Origin: an uncultured candidate division WWE3 bacterium
GTDB taxonomy: Bacteria; Patescibacteriota; WWE3; UBA101185; UBA10185
Length of the DNA: 10,060 bases
Direction of reading: 5' to 3'
NCBI GenBank assembly: GCA_938004185.1
Contig: CALKWN010000098.1
Location: forward strand, 1 to 10,060
A program made the translations under genes and the position numbers. The notes beneath the pieces were generated by a model, which worked only from the letters and a program-made list of their open reading frames with translations, was not told where the DNA came from and did not search any database. This document shows, in pieces, positions 1-6,242 of the stretch. Position 1 is the stretch's first letter. Each line of letters starts with the position of its first letter.

Positions 1-941
1 CCCGCTTCGTCCCATTCGGCGGCGCGGCCCACTCGTCCGGCAACAGTTTCGTGATGACCGATGGGGCGGGGAACGCGCTCCGGGCTCTGGCCGGCGGCTA
101 CACGCTCGATTTGTCTCAAGCCGGCCTTGGGCGCGTCGCTGGTGCCCCAGGGTCAAACGTGCAGCGGGGCAGCACGGTCGGTGTCTCCCTGCCGGGGGCA
201 TCCGCATGGTACGCACGTGACTACCTGCTGGATCACGGCCAAGCGGCAACCGCCGCAGGGCTCGTGCGCCATGTCAATGGAGGGACCGCAGTCGTCGAGG
301 AGGGGGGGAAAGACGTGTGTTACGTGCAAGGGTCGGCGGGAGGGACATCGCTCGGGCTGTATCGCATTGAGTACTCAGACGCAGATGACTACCTGACCGA
401 TGTGATCACGCAAGTGGGGCAGGCGTGGAACAACGCCGGGCAAGACACAGGCGTCGCGTACGACGCATCGAATCAGATTTTTGTCGATCTGGGTGACGCA
501 GCGTATCCGATCTACGGCTGGGACATCTCGGCTGGCATTGCCGGGCCGAGCAATCACAATTTCCGCGTCGCCGCTGCGGATGTCGGAGGGCCGGACGCCG
601 CGGAATTTCTTGCCATTGGCATTGCGGACTTCGGGCTGTTGCACGATGAGACGAGAGGGTTTTTCGTTGCTTGGGAGCGCGGTGGGCGACTGTTTTCGAT
701 CACCCCACCGAGCGGCCACCCCGTCCCGGTCACCGGATGGTCTGTCGCAAAGATTGTGGATCCTGTCGCCCCGCGCCCTGCGCTAATGGGCGAGCTTCCT
801 GTCGCCGATCGGGATACCGGTGTGCATGGCAAGTTCCGTCGCGCACCGGACCTCGACACATACGTCGCACTGCAGGGCTGCACCGCGGGGGACGTGTGGA
901 TGTACAAACCTTCCGACTGGACTGACCCGAGGACTTTATAA
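1..941 (+). CDS. Kelch/beta-propeller-like phage fibre or tail protein, 5' end outside window
   Basis: The frame is open from the first complete codon (base 3) to the TAA at 939-941, so the gene very likely begins upstream; the GTG at 51 is not preceded by a convincing ribosome binding site. Near the visible start, 'PFGGAAHSSGNSFV' resembles the GGGH...GN element of galactose-oxidase/kelch-type blades in phage tail proteins. A later 'LLHDETRGFFVAW' resembles another blade. The C-terminus has 'GKFRRAPDLDTYVAL' followed by 'DVWMYKP', an ending I associate with phage beta-propeller proteins. The likely role is surface or glycan recognition at the virion periphery; the fold is inferred from these motifs only. 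No signal peptide or membrane segment is seen. It is followed without a gap by the LamG-like gene, whose ribosome binding site (GAGGA, 929-933) lies inside this gene. The region is GC-rich compared with the head genes downstream. A generic tail-associated protein is the alternative. Confidence 0.7.
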   Translation, partial: RFVPFGGAAHSSGNSFVMTDGAGNALRALAGGYTLDLSQAGLGRVAGAPGSNVQRGSTVGVSLPGASAWYARDYLLDHGQAATAAGLVRHVNGGTAVVEEGGKDVCYVQGSAGGTSLGLYRIEYSDADDYLTDVITQVGQAWNNAGQDTGVAYDASNQIFVDLGDAAYPIYGWDISAGIAGPSNHNFRVAAADVGGPDAAEFLAIGIADFGLLHDETRGFFVAWERGGRLFSITPPSGHPVPVTGWSVAKIVDPVAPRPALMGELPVADRDTGVHGKFRRAPDLDTYVALQGCTAGDVWMYKPSDWTDPRTL

Positions 942-2243
942 ATGGCATATACATTAGACACTGGCCACCCCCTCTATGGGAACATCGTGGAGTGCATTGG
1001 CGTCGAATCTGGCGCGCTTGTTTCACTAGTCACCCCCCGTACATTCACCGAGCACGTAGATTCAAGCTACGTTACCGGCGGCACATATGGTGAGGCGTTC
1101 CGCTCGGTGGCAGGTGGCTTTACCGCAAAAGGCGCGAGCTTCAGCCCGGCGTTGATACTCAATACGACAAACGGCGCTGCATATGAGGACATTACGATCT
1201 TCATCGCGGTCAATGCGATCACAGATGTCGGCGGCGGAGGCAACCGCATTGCCGTCGGGTCACTGGTCACAGAGTCGCCGACTGTAGGGGTGCACACAGA
1301 CGGCAAGGCCAAGGCTGTAAGCCAATACTCCGGTGGCACCACAGGGGTACAGAGCGCGGCAGACGTGCGCACTGGAGCCCACTCCATCGCGCTCACGCGT
1401 ACCGGCGAGACGGCGCATGAGCTGTACGTCGATGGCGCGTCAGAGGGTACCGGCGGAAAGATTTCGTGGGGCAAGTCAACCGCTGAGTGGAGCTACATCG
1501 GGGGCGCCCCCGGGCAAGCGTCTGTTGCGCAGGATGTGGTGTGGATTGTCTTTTTTGACAAAGTGCTGAGCAGCACCGAGATCAGCGACCTGCACGCCAG
1601 CTTGGGCGCAAACAACGCATTCGCGCTGGTCAATACCGGCGGCGGAGATGTGACCGCACCCGTGCTGACCTCTCCAACGGGCGTCGCCACCGGCACCACC
1701 ACCGCCACGGTCGGTGCCACCACCGACGAGGACAACGGCACCCAATACGCGGTTGTCACCACCAGCGCCACTGCCCCCAGCGCCGCGCAGGTCAAGGCCG
1801 GGCAGGATCACACCGGATCGGCTGCGGTGTGGGCCGGCAATGCCGCGATCAGCACCACCGGGGCGCACACCCACAGCGCCACCGGGCTGACCGCCAGCAC
1901 CGCCTACTACGCGCATCTGATGCATGAGGACGCGGCAACGAACCAGTCCAACGTGGTCAGCAGCGCACAATTCACGACTGACGCGGCGGGCACAACGATC
2001 ATCACCGACACCCATCGCAACAACGCGGGCACGCCCCTGACAAACACCCCGGTTTCGTGGACGTGGTTCCAATCCGGTCGCATCGGGACGCTCAAAGGGG
2101 TGGAATGTCAGGAGGGTACTGGCACAACCGACGCATCTGCCAAGCTCAGTGTCACGGGCGTGGTTACCCCCGGCATTTTGCTCGTAGCGTATCTCAACAC
2201 AGACGCGACAGATGACGACGTGTTCTACGAGGCGTTCCCGTGA
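942..2243 (+). CDS. LamG-like plus fibronectin-III/Ig-like phage fibre protein
   Basis: This 433-residue protein starts at the ATG directly after the upstream stop codon, with GAGGA at 929-933 about eight bases ahead. Residues ~1-230 look like a concanavalin/LamG-type beta-sandwich: the 'HELYVDG' strand (YVDG at 162-165) followed by 'YIGGAPG' and 'VVWIVFFDKVLSSTEI' is the typical end of such domains, where the activity noted is ligand, often glycan, binding. Residues 236-346 ('DVTAPVLTSPTG' to 'SAQFTT') form a Fn3/Ig-like module of a kind widespread in phage and prophage tail proteins. The last ~85 residues are an unassigned, probably beta-rich tail. No signal peptide, membrane segment or catalytic motif is visible, so a structural, receptor-binding role is inferred. 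It overlaps the next gene by four bases (GTGA), suggesting translational coupling. Domain calls rest on motif recognition, not a search. Confidence 0.75.
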   Translation: MAYTLDTGHPLYGNIVECIGVESGALVSLVTPRTFTEHVDSSYVTGGTYGEAFRSVAGGFTAKGASFSPALILNTTNGAAYEDITIFIAVNAITDVGGGGNRIAVGSLVTESPTVGVHTDGKAKAVSQYSGGTTGVQSAADVRTGAHSIALTRTGETAHELYVDGASEGTGGKISWGKSTAEWSYIGGAPGQASVAQDVVWIVFFDKVLSSTEISDLHASLGANNAFALVNTGGGDVTAPVLTSPTGVATGTTTATVGATTDEDNGTQYAVVTTSATAPSAAQVKAGQDHTGSAAVWAGNAAISTTGAHTHSATGLTASTAYYAHLMHEDAATNQSNVVSSAQFTTDAAGTTIITDTHRNNAGTPLTNTPVSWTWFQSGRIGTLKGVECQEGTGTTDASAKLSVTGVVTPGILLVAYLNTDATDDDVFYEAFP

Positions 2244-2722
2244 GCGGCCTGCGTAATCTGCAGGCGCTGCATGCGCTGGGTGGCCGGATCATCGGTACGC
2301 CCTACGTGGGTATCCGCGGCGACCAGATTCCCAGCTCAGGGGACGCCGGACCCGCCCCGCTCTACAACGACATCACGCTGCCGGCTGACGCCGCAGTTTT
2401 CGTGCGCGCCGAGCTGCTGACCTTGCCGAGCGCTGGCACCCTCATGATGGCGGAAGATTCGTCTTTCGAGTGGCCGGCGTCGGGTGAGTCGGTCGCGGAT
2501 GGCACCTACACCGCCACCTACAGGGTGTATCGGGACGGTGTGCCGGACGCGGGGACTGAAACTATCACACTCACTATGGGTGCGGCACCTTCAACTGGAG
2601 GGGTGTTGCTATCGTGGAATGGTACGTCTTTTATTTCAGGCCAACTCTATAGATGGAACGGGTCTACTTGGATTAGTACACCACTAAAGAGATGGGATGG
2701 GTCTGCTTGGTTGCCTGTTTGA
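2240..2722 (+). CDS. Small tail-fibre/tip protein with C-terminal W-N/D-G repeats
   Basis: This 160-residue protein starts at a GTG overlapping the previous stop (GTGA). Residues ~1-115 include 'ADGTYTATYRVYRDGV' and 'ETITLTMG', which resemble a small Ig-like beta domain found in phage tail clusters. The C-terminus carries three repeats, beginning W126-N-G, W139-N-G and W152-D-G, spaced exactly 13 residues (39 bp) apart. Such WNG(S/T)xW tails are frequent at the ends of phage fibre or tip proteins and may bind or cap a partner. Base usage changes inside the gene: codons are GC-rich up to about 2580 and visibly more AT-rich from about 2610 to the stop, so the repeat tail may have a different origin from the body. 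It closes the fibre cassette, and a 53-base gap follows. Host-range or tip function is inferred. Confidence 0.65.
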   Translation: MSGLRNLQALHALGGRIIGTPYVGIRGDQIPSSGDAGPAPLYNDITLPADAAVFVRAELLTLPSAGTLMMAEDSSFEWPASGESVADGTYTATYRVYRDGVPDAGTETITLTMGAAPSTGGVLLSWNGTSFISGQLYRWNGSTWISTPLKRWDGSAWLPV

Positions 2723-2775
2723 AGTAGAACATAGCAGAGAGGGGGTAGCTGAGTTAAGGACAAGGAGACTGGCCG

Positions 2776-3080
2776 ATGAGTAAGGTTACTAATCTTAACG
2801 ATTATCGCGCGGGTAAAAAGTCCCCTTCGAAGGTGGGGGGGGGGACGCCCATTGTCTGCAGTGCAACCACACCTGGCTGGCGGTCGGAGGAGAGGGAACT
2901 ACCTGGCTTGAGTGCCCCAACTGTCACTGTATGAAGGGGGTGTATGATTTACCTTTTGCGGTGGATAGTCAGCGTTCGTATGCCTGTAGGTGCGGCAACT
3001 CACTGCTCATTTTGGCTGAGCAGGATGGCCTATTTTGCCCTAATTGTGGGGTGTTTGTTGATGAGGAGTTCTATAAATGA
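2776..3080 (+). CDS. Double zinc-ribbon protein with frame change at a G10 run
   Basis: The ATG at 2776 has a good AAGGAG ribosome binding site (2762-2767) and begins 'MSKVTNLNDYRAGKK'. Read without a shift it ends at TGA 2932-2934 after 52 residues and loses all recognisable sequence after the G run at 2835-2844. A -1 shift at that run (or 11 or 8 G instead of 10) joins it to an open frame ending at TGA 3078-3080, about 101 residues in all. That second frame carries 'HCLQCNHTW', 'LECPNCH', 'YACRCGN' and 'LFCPNCG', four paired-cysteine knuckles forming two zinc ribbons. It has no start codon of its own before the ribbon, since it opens after a TAA at 2814-2816. The composite ends with an ATGA overlap on the next gene, as a real gene here would. 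The role is unknown; zinc ribbons commonly bind nucleic acid or protein. Confidence 0.7.
2835..2844 (+). other. Ten-G run, candidate -1 frameshift site or homopolymer error
   Basis: In the upstream frame the run reads GTG-GGG-GGG-GGG-ACG and therefore contains G_GGG_GGG, which fits the X_XXY_YYZ slippery pattern for -1 programmed frameshifting. Slipping by one base gives ...GGG-GAC-GCC-CAT-TGT and enters the zinc-ribbon frame. I see no strong pseudoknot or stem directly downstream, and no obvious internal Shine-Dalgarno sequence beyond the G run itself. Long G runs are also classic spots for replication slippage and for sequencing or assembly miscounts, so the three explanations cannot be separated here. 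Confidence 0.5.
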
Positions 3081-3286
3081 AGAAGGTTTCCATTTTTTGG
3101 TCTAGCGGCAAAACCCGAGTTGATGAGGTTGAAGACTCTGACGCCTTTATAGTGTCGATGTTTGGCAGCTCCCGAATCCCTAAAGGGGTCACTGTAGTTG
3201 TAGAGCCCGCCGACTCCCCTACCCCAGCGGGGGTCCCTGACCTCAAGCTTAATGAAAACCCTTCCGACCACAAGCCTGAAGAGTAA
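3077..3286 (+). CDS. Small protein of unknown function (69 aa)
   Basis: The ATG overlaps the zinc-ribbon stop (ATGA) and has GAGGAG at 3063-3068, so this is a convincing coupled gene. The protein has a compact, probably beta-rich N-terminal half ('KKVSIFWSSGKTRVDEV', then 'GVTVVVEPAD') and a proline- and acid-rich tail that is probably disordered. There are no cysteines, membrane segments or known motifs. I do not recognise the family. Its place between a zinc-ribbon gene and the co-chaperonin suggests an accessory virion-assembly or late-gene function, but that is only context. Confidence 0.6.
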   Translation: MKKVSIFWSSGKTRVDEVEDSDAFIVSMFGSSRIPKGVTVVVEPADSPTPAGVPDLKLNENPSDHKPEE

Positions 3287-3289
3287 TCT

Positions 3290-3484
3290 ATGGCCACGGT
3301 TACTGACCCCTTAACTGAGGCCTTAGCCCAGATCCGTAGCTCAATTCGGGGGCTTGAGAAGGAGATCGCCCGGGGGGACGTTCCTGACCTGTATCGGTTA
3401 GGACGTCTCCAGGGCAGGGTGATGGGGTTAGAGGAAGCTCAGCTCATTGTAGAGGGCCGGGTTGAATCTTATTTGGAATCATGA
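3290..3484 (+). CDS. Small predicted coiled-coil phage protein (64 aa)
   Basis: The ATG follows the previous stop after three bases, with a modest purine-rich site (GAAGAG) about ten bases upstream. The sequence is almost wholly helical in character: 'IRSSIRGLEKEIARGD' then 'LYRLGRLQGRVMGLEEAQ', with heptad-like hydrophobic spacing, suggesting a short helical hairpin or coiled coil. Small proteins of this look occur next to portal or scaffold genes in phages, but I cannot assign a function. It ends just before the strong ribosome binding site of the co-chaperonin gene, so the two are probably co-transcribed. Confidence 0.6.
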   Translation: MATVTDPLTEALAQIRSSIRGLEKEIARGDVPDLYRLGRLQGRVMGLEEAQLIVEGRVESYLES

Positions 3485-3498
3485 AAGGAGATATGTAG

Positions 3499-3906
3499 AT
3501 GATTTCCGCATCTGAGTTGGAGTACGCGTTTCCTGAGGTGGTACCCGGTGTTCGGCCGCTGGGGACTCGCGTTTTGGTACAACTCCGTTTGGTCCGTAAA
3601 AAGACCGATTCGGGCATTGTCCTGGTAGACGACACCCGGGAGTTTAATCGTTCAATCACCCAACTGGCCAAGGTTGTCCGGCTGGGACCCATCGCCTACT
3701 GCAACCGTTCCACTGGTGAGCGCTGGCCTGAGGGTGTCTGGGTAAAGGAAGGAGATTTGGTCCGCGTCCCTAAACATGGCGGTGATCGTTTCAACCGCGA
3801 AGTGCCGGGGACTGACGAGACTGTGGTCTTTGCAATGTTCCAGGACCACGAGATTCTTTCGGCTGTAGAGCCGGAGGTGTTTTCCGAGTTGGATGATATT
3901 CTGTAA
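3499..3906 (+). CDS. GroES-like (Cpn10) phage co-chaperonin
   Basis: This 135-residue protein carries the signature layout of chaperonin-10. Residues 18-30 ('VRPLGTRVLVQLR') match the first strand 'IRPLhDRVlVk' of GroES. Residues 34-46 ('KKTDSGIVLVDDT') match the mobile loop, including the G-I-V-L tract (39-42) that contacts the GroEL apical domain. 'AKVVRLGP' (57-64) matches the following 'GEVlAVG' strand, and 'VWVKEGDLVRVPKHGGDRF' (80-98) matches 'vKvGDiVif'. It is longer than the ~97-residue bacterial GroES, with an extra N-terminus and a larger insert where GroES has its roof loop. The inferred role is to replace or modify host GroES so that host GroEL folds a large phage protein, presumably the capsid protein encoded downstream, by analogy with T4 gp31. 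The ribosome binding site AAAGGAG (3484-3490) selects ATG 3499; an ATG-TAG start-stop pair at 3493-3498 is too close to it. Confidence 0.82.
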   Translation: MISASELEYAFPEVVPGVRPLGTRVLVQLRLVRKKTDSGIVLVDDTREFNRSITQLAKVVRLGPIAYCNRSTGERWPEGVWVKEGDLVRVPKHGGDRFNREVPGTDETVVFAMFQDHEILSAVEPEVFSELDDIL

Positions 3907-3918
3907 GGAGTAGGCAAA

Positions 3919-4998
3919 ATGGTTCAAAAGGCAGCCACTGAGTTGAAAGGTGAGGGAGATGATGAGGACATCCTTGATGTAGTAGTTGAGGGGGAGGAGG
4001 ACCCTCAGCAGGCTTCCCCCACTAGTCAATCACGTAAGGATGACAGTGGGGATGACGACGATGATGGGGACCAGGACGGGGGCCCTCAGTCGAAGGAGTC
4101 GGGGGAAGACGATGATGACGGGGATGACGGGGATGACGGGGATGACGGGGATGACAGTGATGATGACGAATCTCAATCTAGTGAGGCGATTCGTGAAAAG
4201 CGTCGTCAACATCGTCAAGCCCGCAAGCGTCGTGCCCGAGAACGAGAGGACTCCCTGAGACGAGAGTTGAGCGCTCGAGATCAGGTTATCAGCGACCTGA
4301 CCAACCGATTGAACACTATTGAGCGGCGGGGTACCTCAACGGACCTGGCTCAGGTGGACAATAGCCTGCAGCAGCTTACACAGATTTACTCCACCACACA
4401 AGCCCAACTGAAGGAGGCCGTAGATAATCAGGACGGTGCGACCGTCGTTAGTGCAATGGAGAATCTCCAGAAGATCCAGCGTCGGGCCCAAGAACTTGGC
4501 CAGATTCGCCAAGCTCTGCAGCAACGCACTCAAACTCCCCAACCCCTGGACCCGCGCCTTGTCTCCAATGCCCGGTCCTGGACAGCCGAGCATCGGTGGT
4601 ATCAGCCGGATGGGCGGGATCGAGACTCCCGTACGGTGCGCCGGCTGGATGACGAGCTTGTAGCGGAAGGGTGGAACCCCACAACTTCTGAGTACTGGCA
4701 GGAGCTTACTGAGCGGGTGAAAAAAGAGTTGCCGCACCGCTACGAAAAGGATTATAATAACAACCGTAAGGGTGCTAATGGTGACCCTCAACGGAAAAGG
4801 AAGCAGATTGTGGCTGGTTCTGGCACGAATAATGCTCGAGGCAGTGAGGCAGGGGGATCCCAAGGGGGCCGTCGGCAGGTAACGATCTCTAAAGAGCGTC
4901 GTGAAGCCCTGCAACAGGCTGGCTTGTGGGATGACCCCAAACTTCGCTCGCAGGCTATTCGTGAGATGCAGCTTTTCGATCAGCAGAATAACTCCTAA
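3919..4998 (+). CDS. Capsid scaffolding-type protein, acidic N-terminus and coiled coil
   Basis: This is a 359-residue hydrophilic protein with no cysteines. Residues ~13-86 are extremely acidic, including four exact DDG units and a DDS unit (66-80). Residues ~89-107 are strongly basic ('KRRQHRQARKRRARERE'). A long helical, coiled-coil-like stretch rich in Q, L and E runs to ~205. The C-terminal part has a conserved-looking segment around W221 ('EHRWYQPDGRDRDSRTV', 'EYWQELTERVKKELPHRY'), then a disordered Gly/Asn linker and a terminal helix ('SKERREALQQAGLWDDP'). This order matches scaffolding proteins I associate with aquatic podovirus-type phages: an internal core around which capsid subunits assemble. 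It lies two genes upstream of the capsid gene, as scaffolds often do. The ribosome binding site AAGGAG (3905-3910) is well spaced. No serine-protease motif is seen, so it does not look like a protease-scaffold fusion. Confidence 0.75.
   Translation: MVQKAATELKGEGDDEDILDVVVEGEEDPQQASPTSQSRKDDSGDDDDDGDQDGGPQSKESGEDDDDGDDGDDGDDGDDSDDDESQSSEAIREKRRQHRQARKRRAREREDSLRRELSARDQVISDLTNRLNTIERRGTSTDLAQVDNSLQQLTQIYSTTQAQLKEAVDNQDGATVVSAMENLQKIQRRAQELGQIRQALQQRTQTPQPLDPRLVSNARSWTAEHRWYQPDGRDRDSRTVRRLDDELVAEGWNPTTSEYWQELTERVKKELPHRYEKDYNNNRKGANGDPQRKRKQIVAGSGTNNARGSEAGGSQGGRRQVTISKERREALQQAGLWDDPKLRSQAIREMQLFDQQNNS
4114..4158 (+). repeat. GATGACGGG 9-bp tandem repeat in the scaffold gene
   Basis: Four perfect tandem copies of GATGACGGG occupy 4114-4149, followed by a decayed fifth copy (GATGACAGT, 4150-4158). 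The unit is in frame and encodes Asp-Asp-Gly, so gain or loss of copies would change the length of the acidic linker without shifting frame. Similar Asp-rich codons flank it (4051-4113), suggesting older rounds of the same expansion. Confidence 0.9.
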
Positions 4999-5011
4999 GG
5001 AAGAAGTCACC

Positions 5012-5620
5012 ATGACATCCAGAAACCGTAACACCGCCCACCCACGCGCCGACCGCCAAGACCAATCCCTTAAGTCCAGCAGTCCTGTCATCCGGGACGC
5101 AGACAATGAGTTGGATCCTGACCGTCGTGACCGCGTAATGGGCGACCAGGAGCGGGAATCTGAGGACGGCACCATTTTGACGATTGAGGAGCGTAAGCGC
5201 CTCCTTCGTGCGGAGTGGACCTCGGATATCCTCCCTGAAGTGAAGGACGACAAGGGCTACTGGCACTACTGCTGGTTGACCACGTCCAACACCTCCGATC
5301 CCGTCTACAAACGTCTCCAGCTAGGCTATGAGTTGGTCAAGTATGAAGAGATGCAGAAGCTCGGGGTGCAGAATCAAATCACGTCCGGTGAATTCGAAGG
5401 GTGCGTCTCAATTAACGAGATGATCCTGGCCCGAATCCCTGAGGAACTCTTCCAGGAGTTGATGCTCATTAACCATCATGAGCGTCCGATGGAGGAAGAA
5501 GAACTCCTTAAGGCGAACTTGGTCCAAGATGATGAGGACAGTGATGGTAAATCCCTCGGTCGGGTTCTTGGCACCGGGGCTCAAAATCTTGGGCGGCGTG
5601 TTCGTCGTCCGGTCTTTTAG
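5012..5620 (+). CDS. Conserved head-module protein of unknown function (202 aa)
   Basis: The start is ATG 5012, preceded by AAGGAAG (4997-5003) and lying 13 bases after the scaffold stop; the frame is open further upstream, but only inside the scaffold gene. Residues 1-~60 are charged and probably disordered. The central part has 'GYWHYCWLTTSNTSDPVYKR' followed by 'LQLGYELVKYEEM', then 'EGCVSINEMILARIPEELFQ' and 'HHERPMEEEELLKA'. I recall this pattern in uncharacterised proteins encoded between scaffold and capsid genes of aquatic phages, but no function is known to me. The C-terminus is an acidic patch followed by a short Arg-rich tail. Context suggests a capsid-assembly or internal virion protein. 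Confidence 0.7.
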   Translation: MTSRNRNTAHPRADRQDQSLKSSSPVIRDADNELDPDRRDRVMGDQERESEDGTILTIEERKRLLRAEWTSDILPEVKDDKGYWHYCWLTTSNTSDPVYKRLQLGYELVKYEEMQKLGVQNQITSGEFEGCVSINEMILARIPEELFQELMLINHHERPMEEEELLKANLVQDDEDSDGKSLGRVLGTGAQNLGRRVRRPVF

Positions 5621-5634
5621 TAAAGGAATAAACC

Positions 5635-6228
5635 ATGAGTGCAACTGCTGCGCCTTTTGGTTTTGTTGCCGTTAAGCACCCGAGTGGTCAAACTCGCGCC
5701 CGTGAGTACACCATTGCCTCGGGCTACGCGGCCAACATCTTCCAAGGCGATCCTGTGAAGCTCGTTACTGGTGGCTCCATCCAATTGGGCACTAGTGACG
5801 GCACCCGTACTGGCACCGTCGATAACGTCGACTTGCTGGGTATCTTTGCTGGGTGCATCTACACCGATGCGACTGGCAAACCGAACTATAGCAACTATTG
5901 GCCTTCTGGTCAGGTTGCTACGGACATCAAGGCCATGGTCTACGATGACCCTGACACCGTCTTCATGGTCCAGGCCAATGGCCCGGTAGCTGCTACCGCT
6001 ATTGGTGACCAGGCCGACTGGATTGGCTTTGCCGCCCCGGGCGGCTCGGTCGCCACCGGTCGCAGCGATGCGGCGCTCAACTCCACCCTGGTGGGGGCAG
6101 CCGCTAACGGTCAGTTCCGCGTTGAAGAGTTCCTTCGAACTCCCGACAATGCGGCTGGCGATGCTTACACCGTCGTGATGGTCTCGATTGCGGAGCATGT
6201 CTACCGCGCCGAGAAAGCCGCGGTCTAA
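5635..6228 (+). CDS. Putative capsid decoration/head-associated structural protein
   Basis: This 197-residue protein starts at ATG 5635 after AAAGGAA (5622-5628). It opens with 'APFGFVAVKHPSGQ', then 'YTIASGYAANIFQGDPVKLV', and is rich in G, A, T and V with beta-strand character, without charged helices, cysteine clusters or membrane segments (one Cys, in 'GIFAGCIYTDATGK'). Proteins of this type are regularly found just upstream of the major capsid gene in podovirus-type genomes and are presumed head-decoration or minor head proteins. Its position directly before the capsid gene, 14 bases away, and its similar codon use support co-expression with it. The exact function is an inference from position and composition. 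Confidence 0.7.
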   Translation: MSATAAPFGFVAVKHPSGQTRAREYTIASGYAANIFQGDPVKLVTGGSIQLGTSDGTRTGTVDNVDLLGIFAGCIYTDATGKPNYSNYWPSGQVATDIKAMVYDDPDTVFMVQANGPVAATAIGDQADWIGFAAPGGSVATGRSDAALNSTLVGAAANGQFRVEEFLRTPDNAAGDAYTVVMVSIAEHVYRAEKAAV

Positions 6229-6242
6229 TTGGAGGACTGAAA

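Noticed and set aside
554..961. Minus-strand ORFs opposite the kelch-like gene
   Set aside because: No ribosome binding site or motif; they lie wholly inside a supported + strand gene.
1476..2072. Minus-strand ORF (198 codons) opposite the LamG/Fn3 gene
   Set aside because: The translation is Gly/Ala/Arg-rich and featureless, as expected from the complement of GC-rich Thr/Ala/Gly codons.
2615..2722. WNG repeat tail considered as a diversity-generating retroelement variable region
   Set aside because: No reverse transcriptase, template repeat or adenine-biased substitution pattern is visible in the window, and the repeats do not resemble a C-type lectin core.
2640..2775. Possible sigma70 promoter before the zinc-ribbon gene
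   Set aside because: TTGG-type -35 candidates lack a matching -10 at a proper distance, and no phage-RNA-polymerase-like promoter repeat is visible.
3493..3498. ATG-TAG start-stop pair just before the co-chaperonin start
   Set aside because: It is only about two bases from the Shine-Dalgarno sequence, while ATG 3499 is ideally spaced; probably coincidental.
4336..5253. Long minus-strand ORF (305 codons) opposite the scaffold and next gene
   Set aside because: It runs antisense across two well-supported genes with ribosome binding sites and recognisable motifs; its translation has low-complexity Ser/Leu/Arg composition and no domain, typical of a shadow frame.
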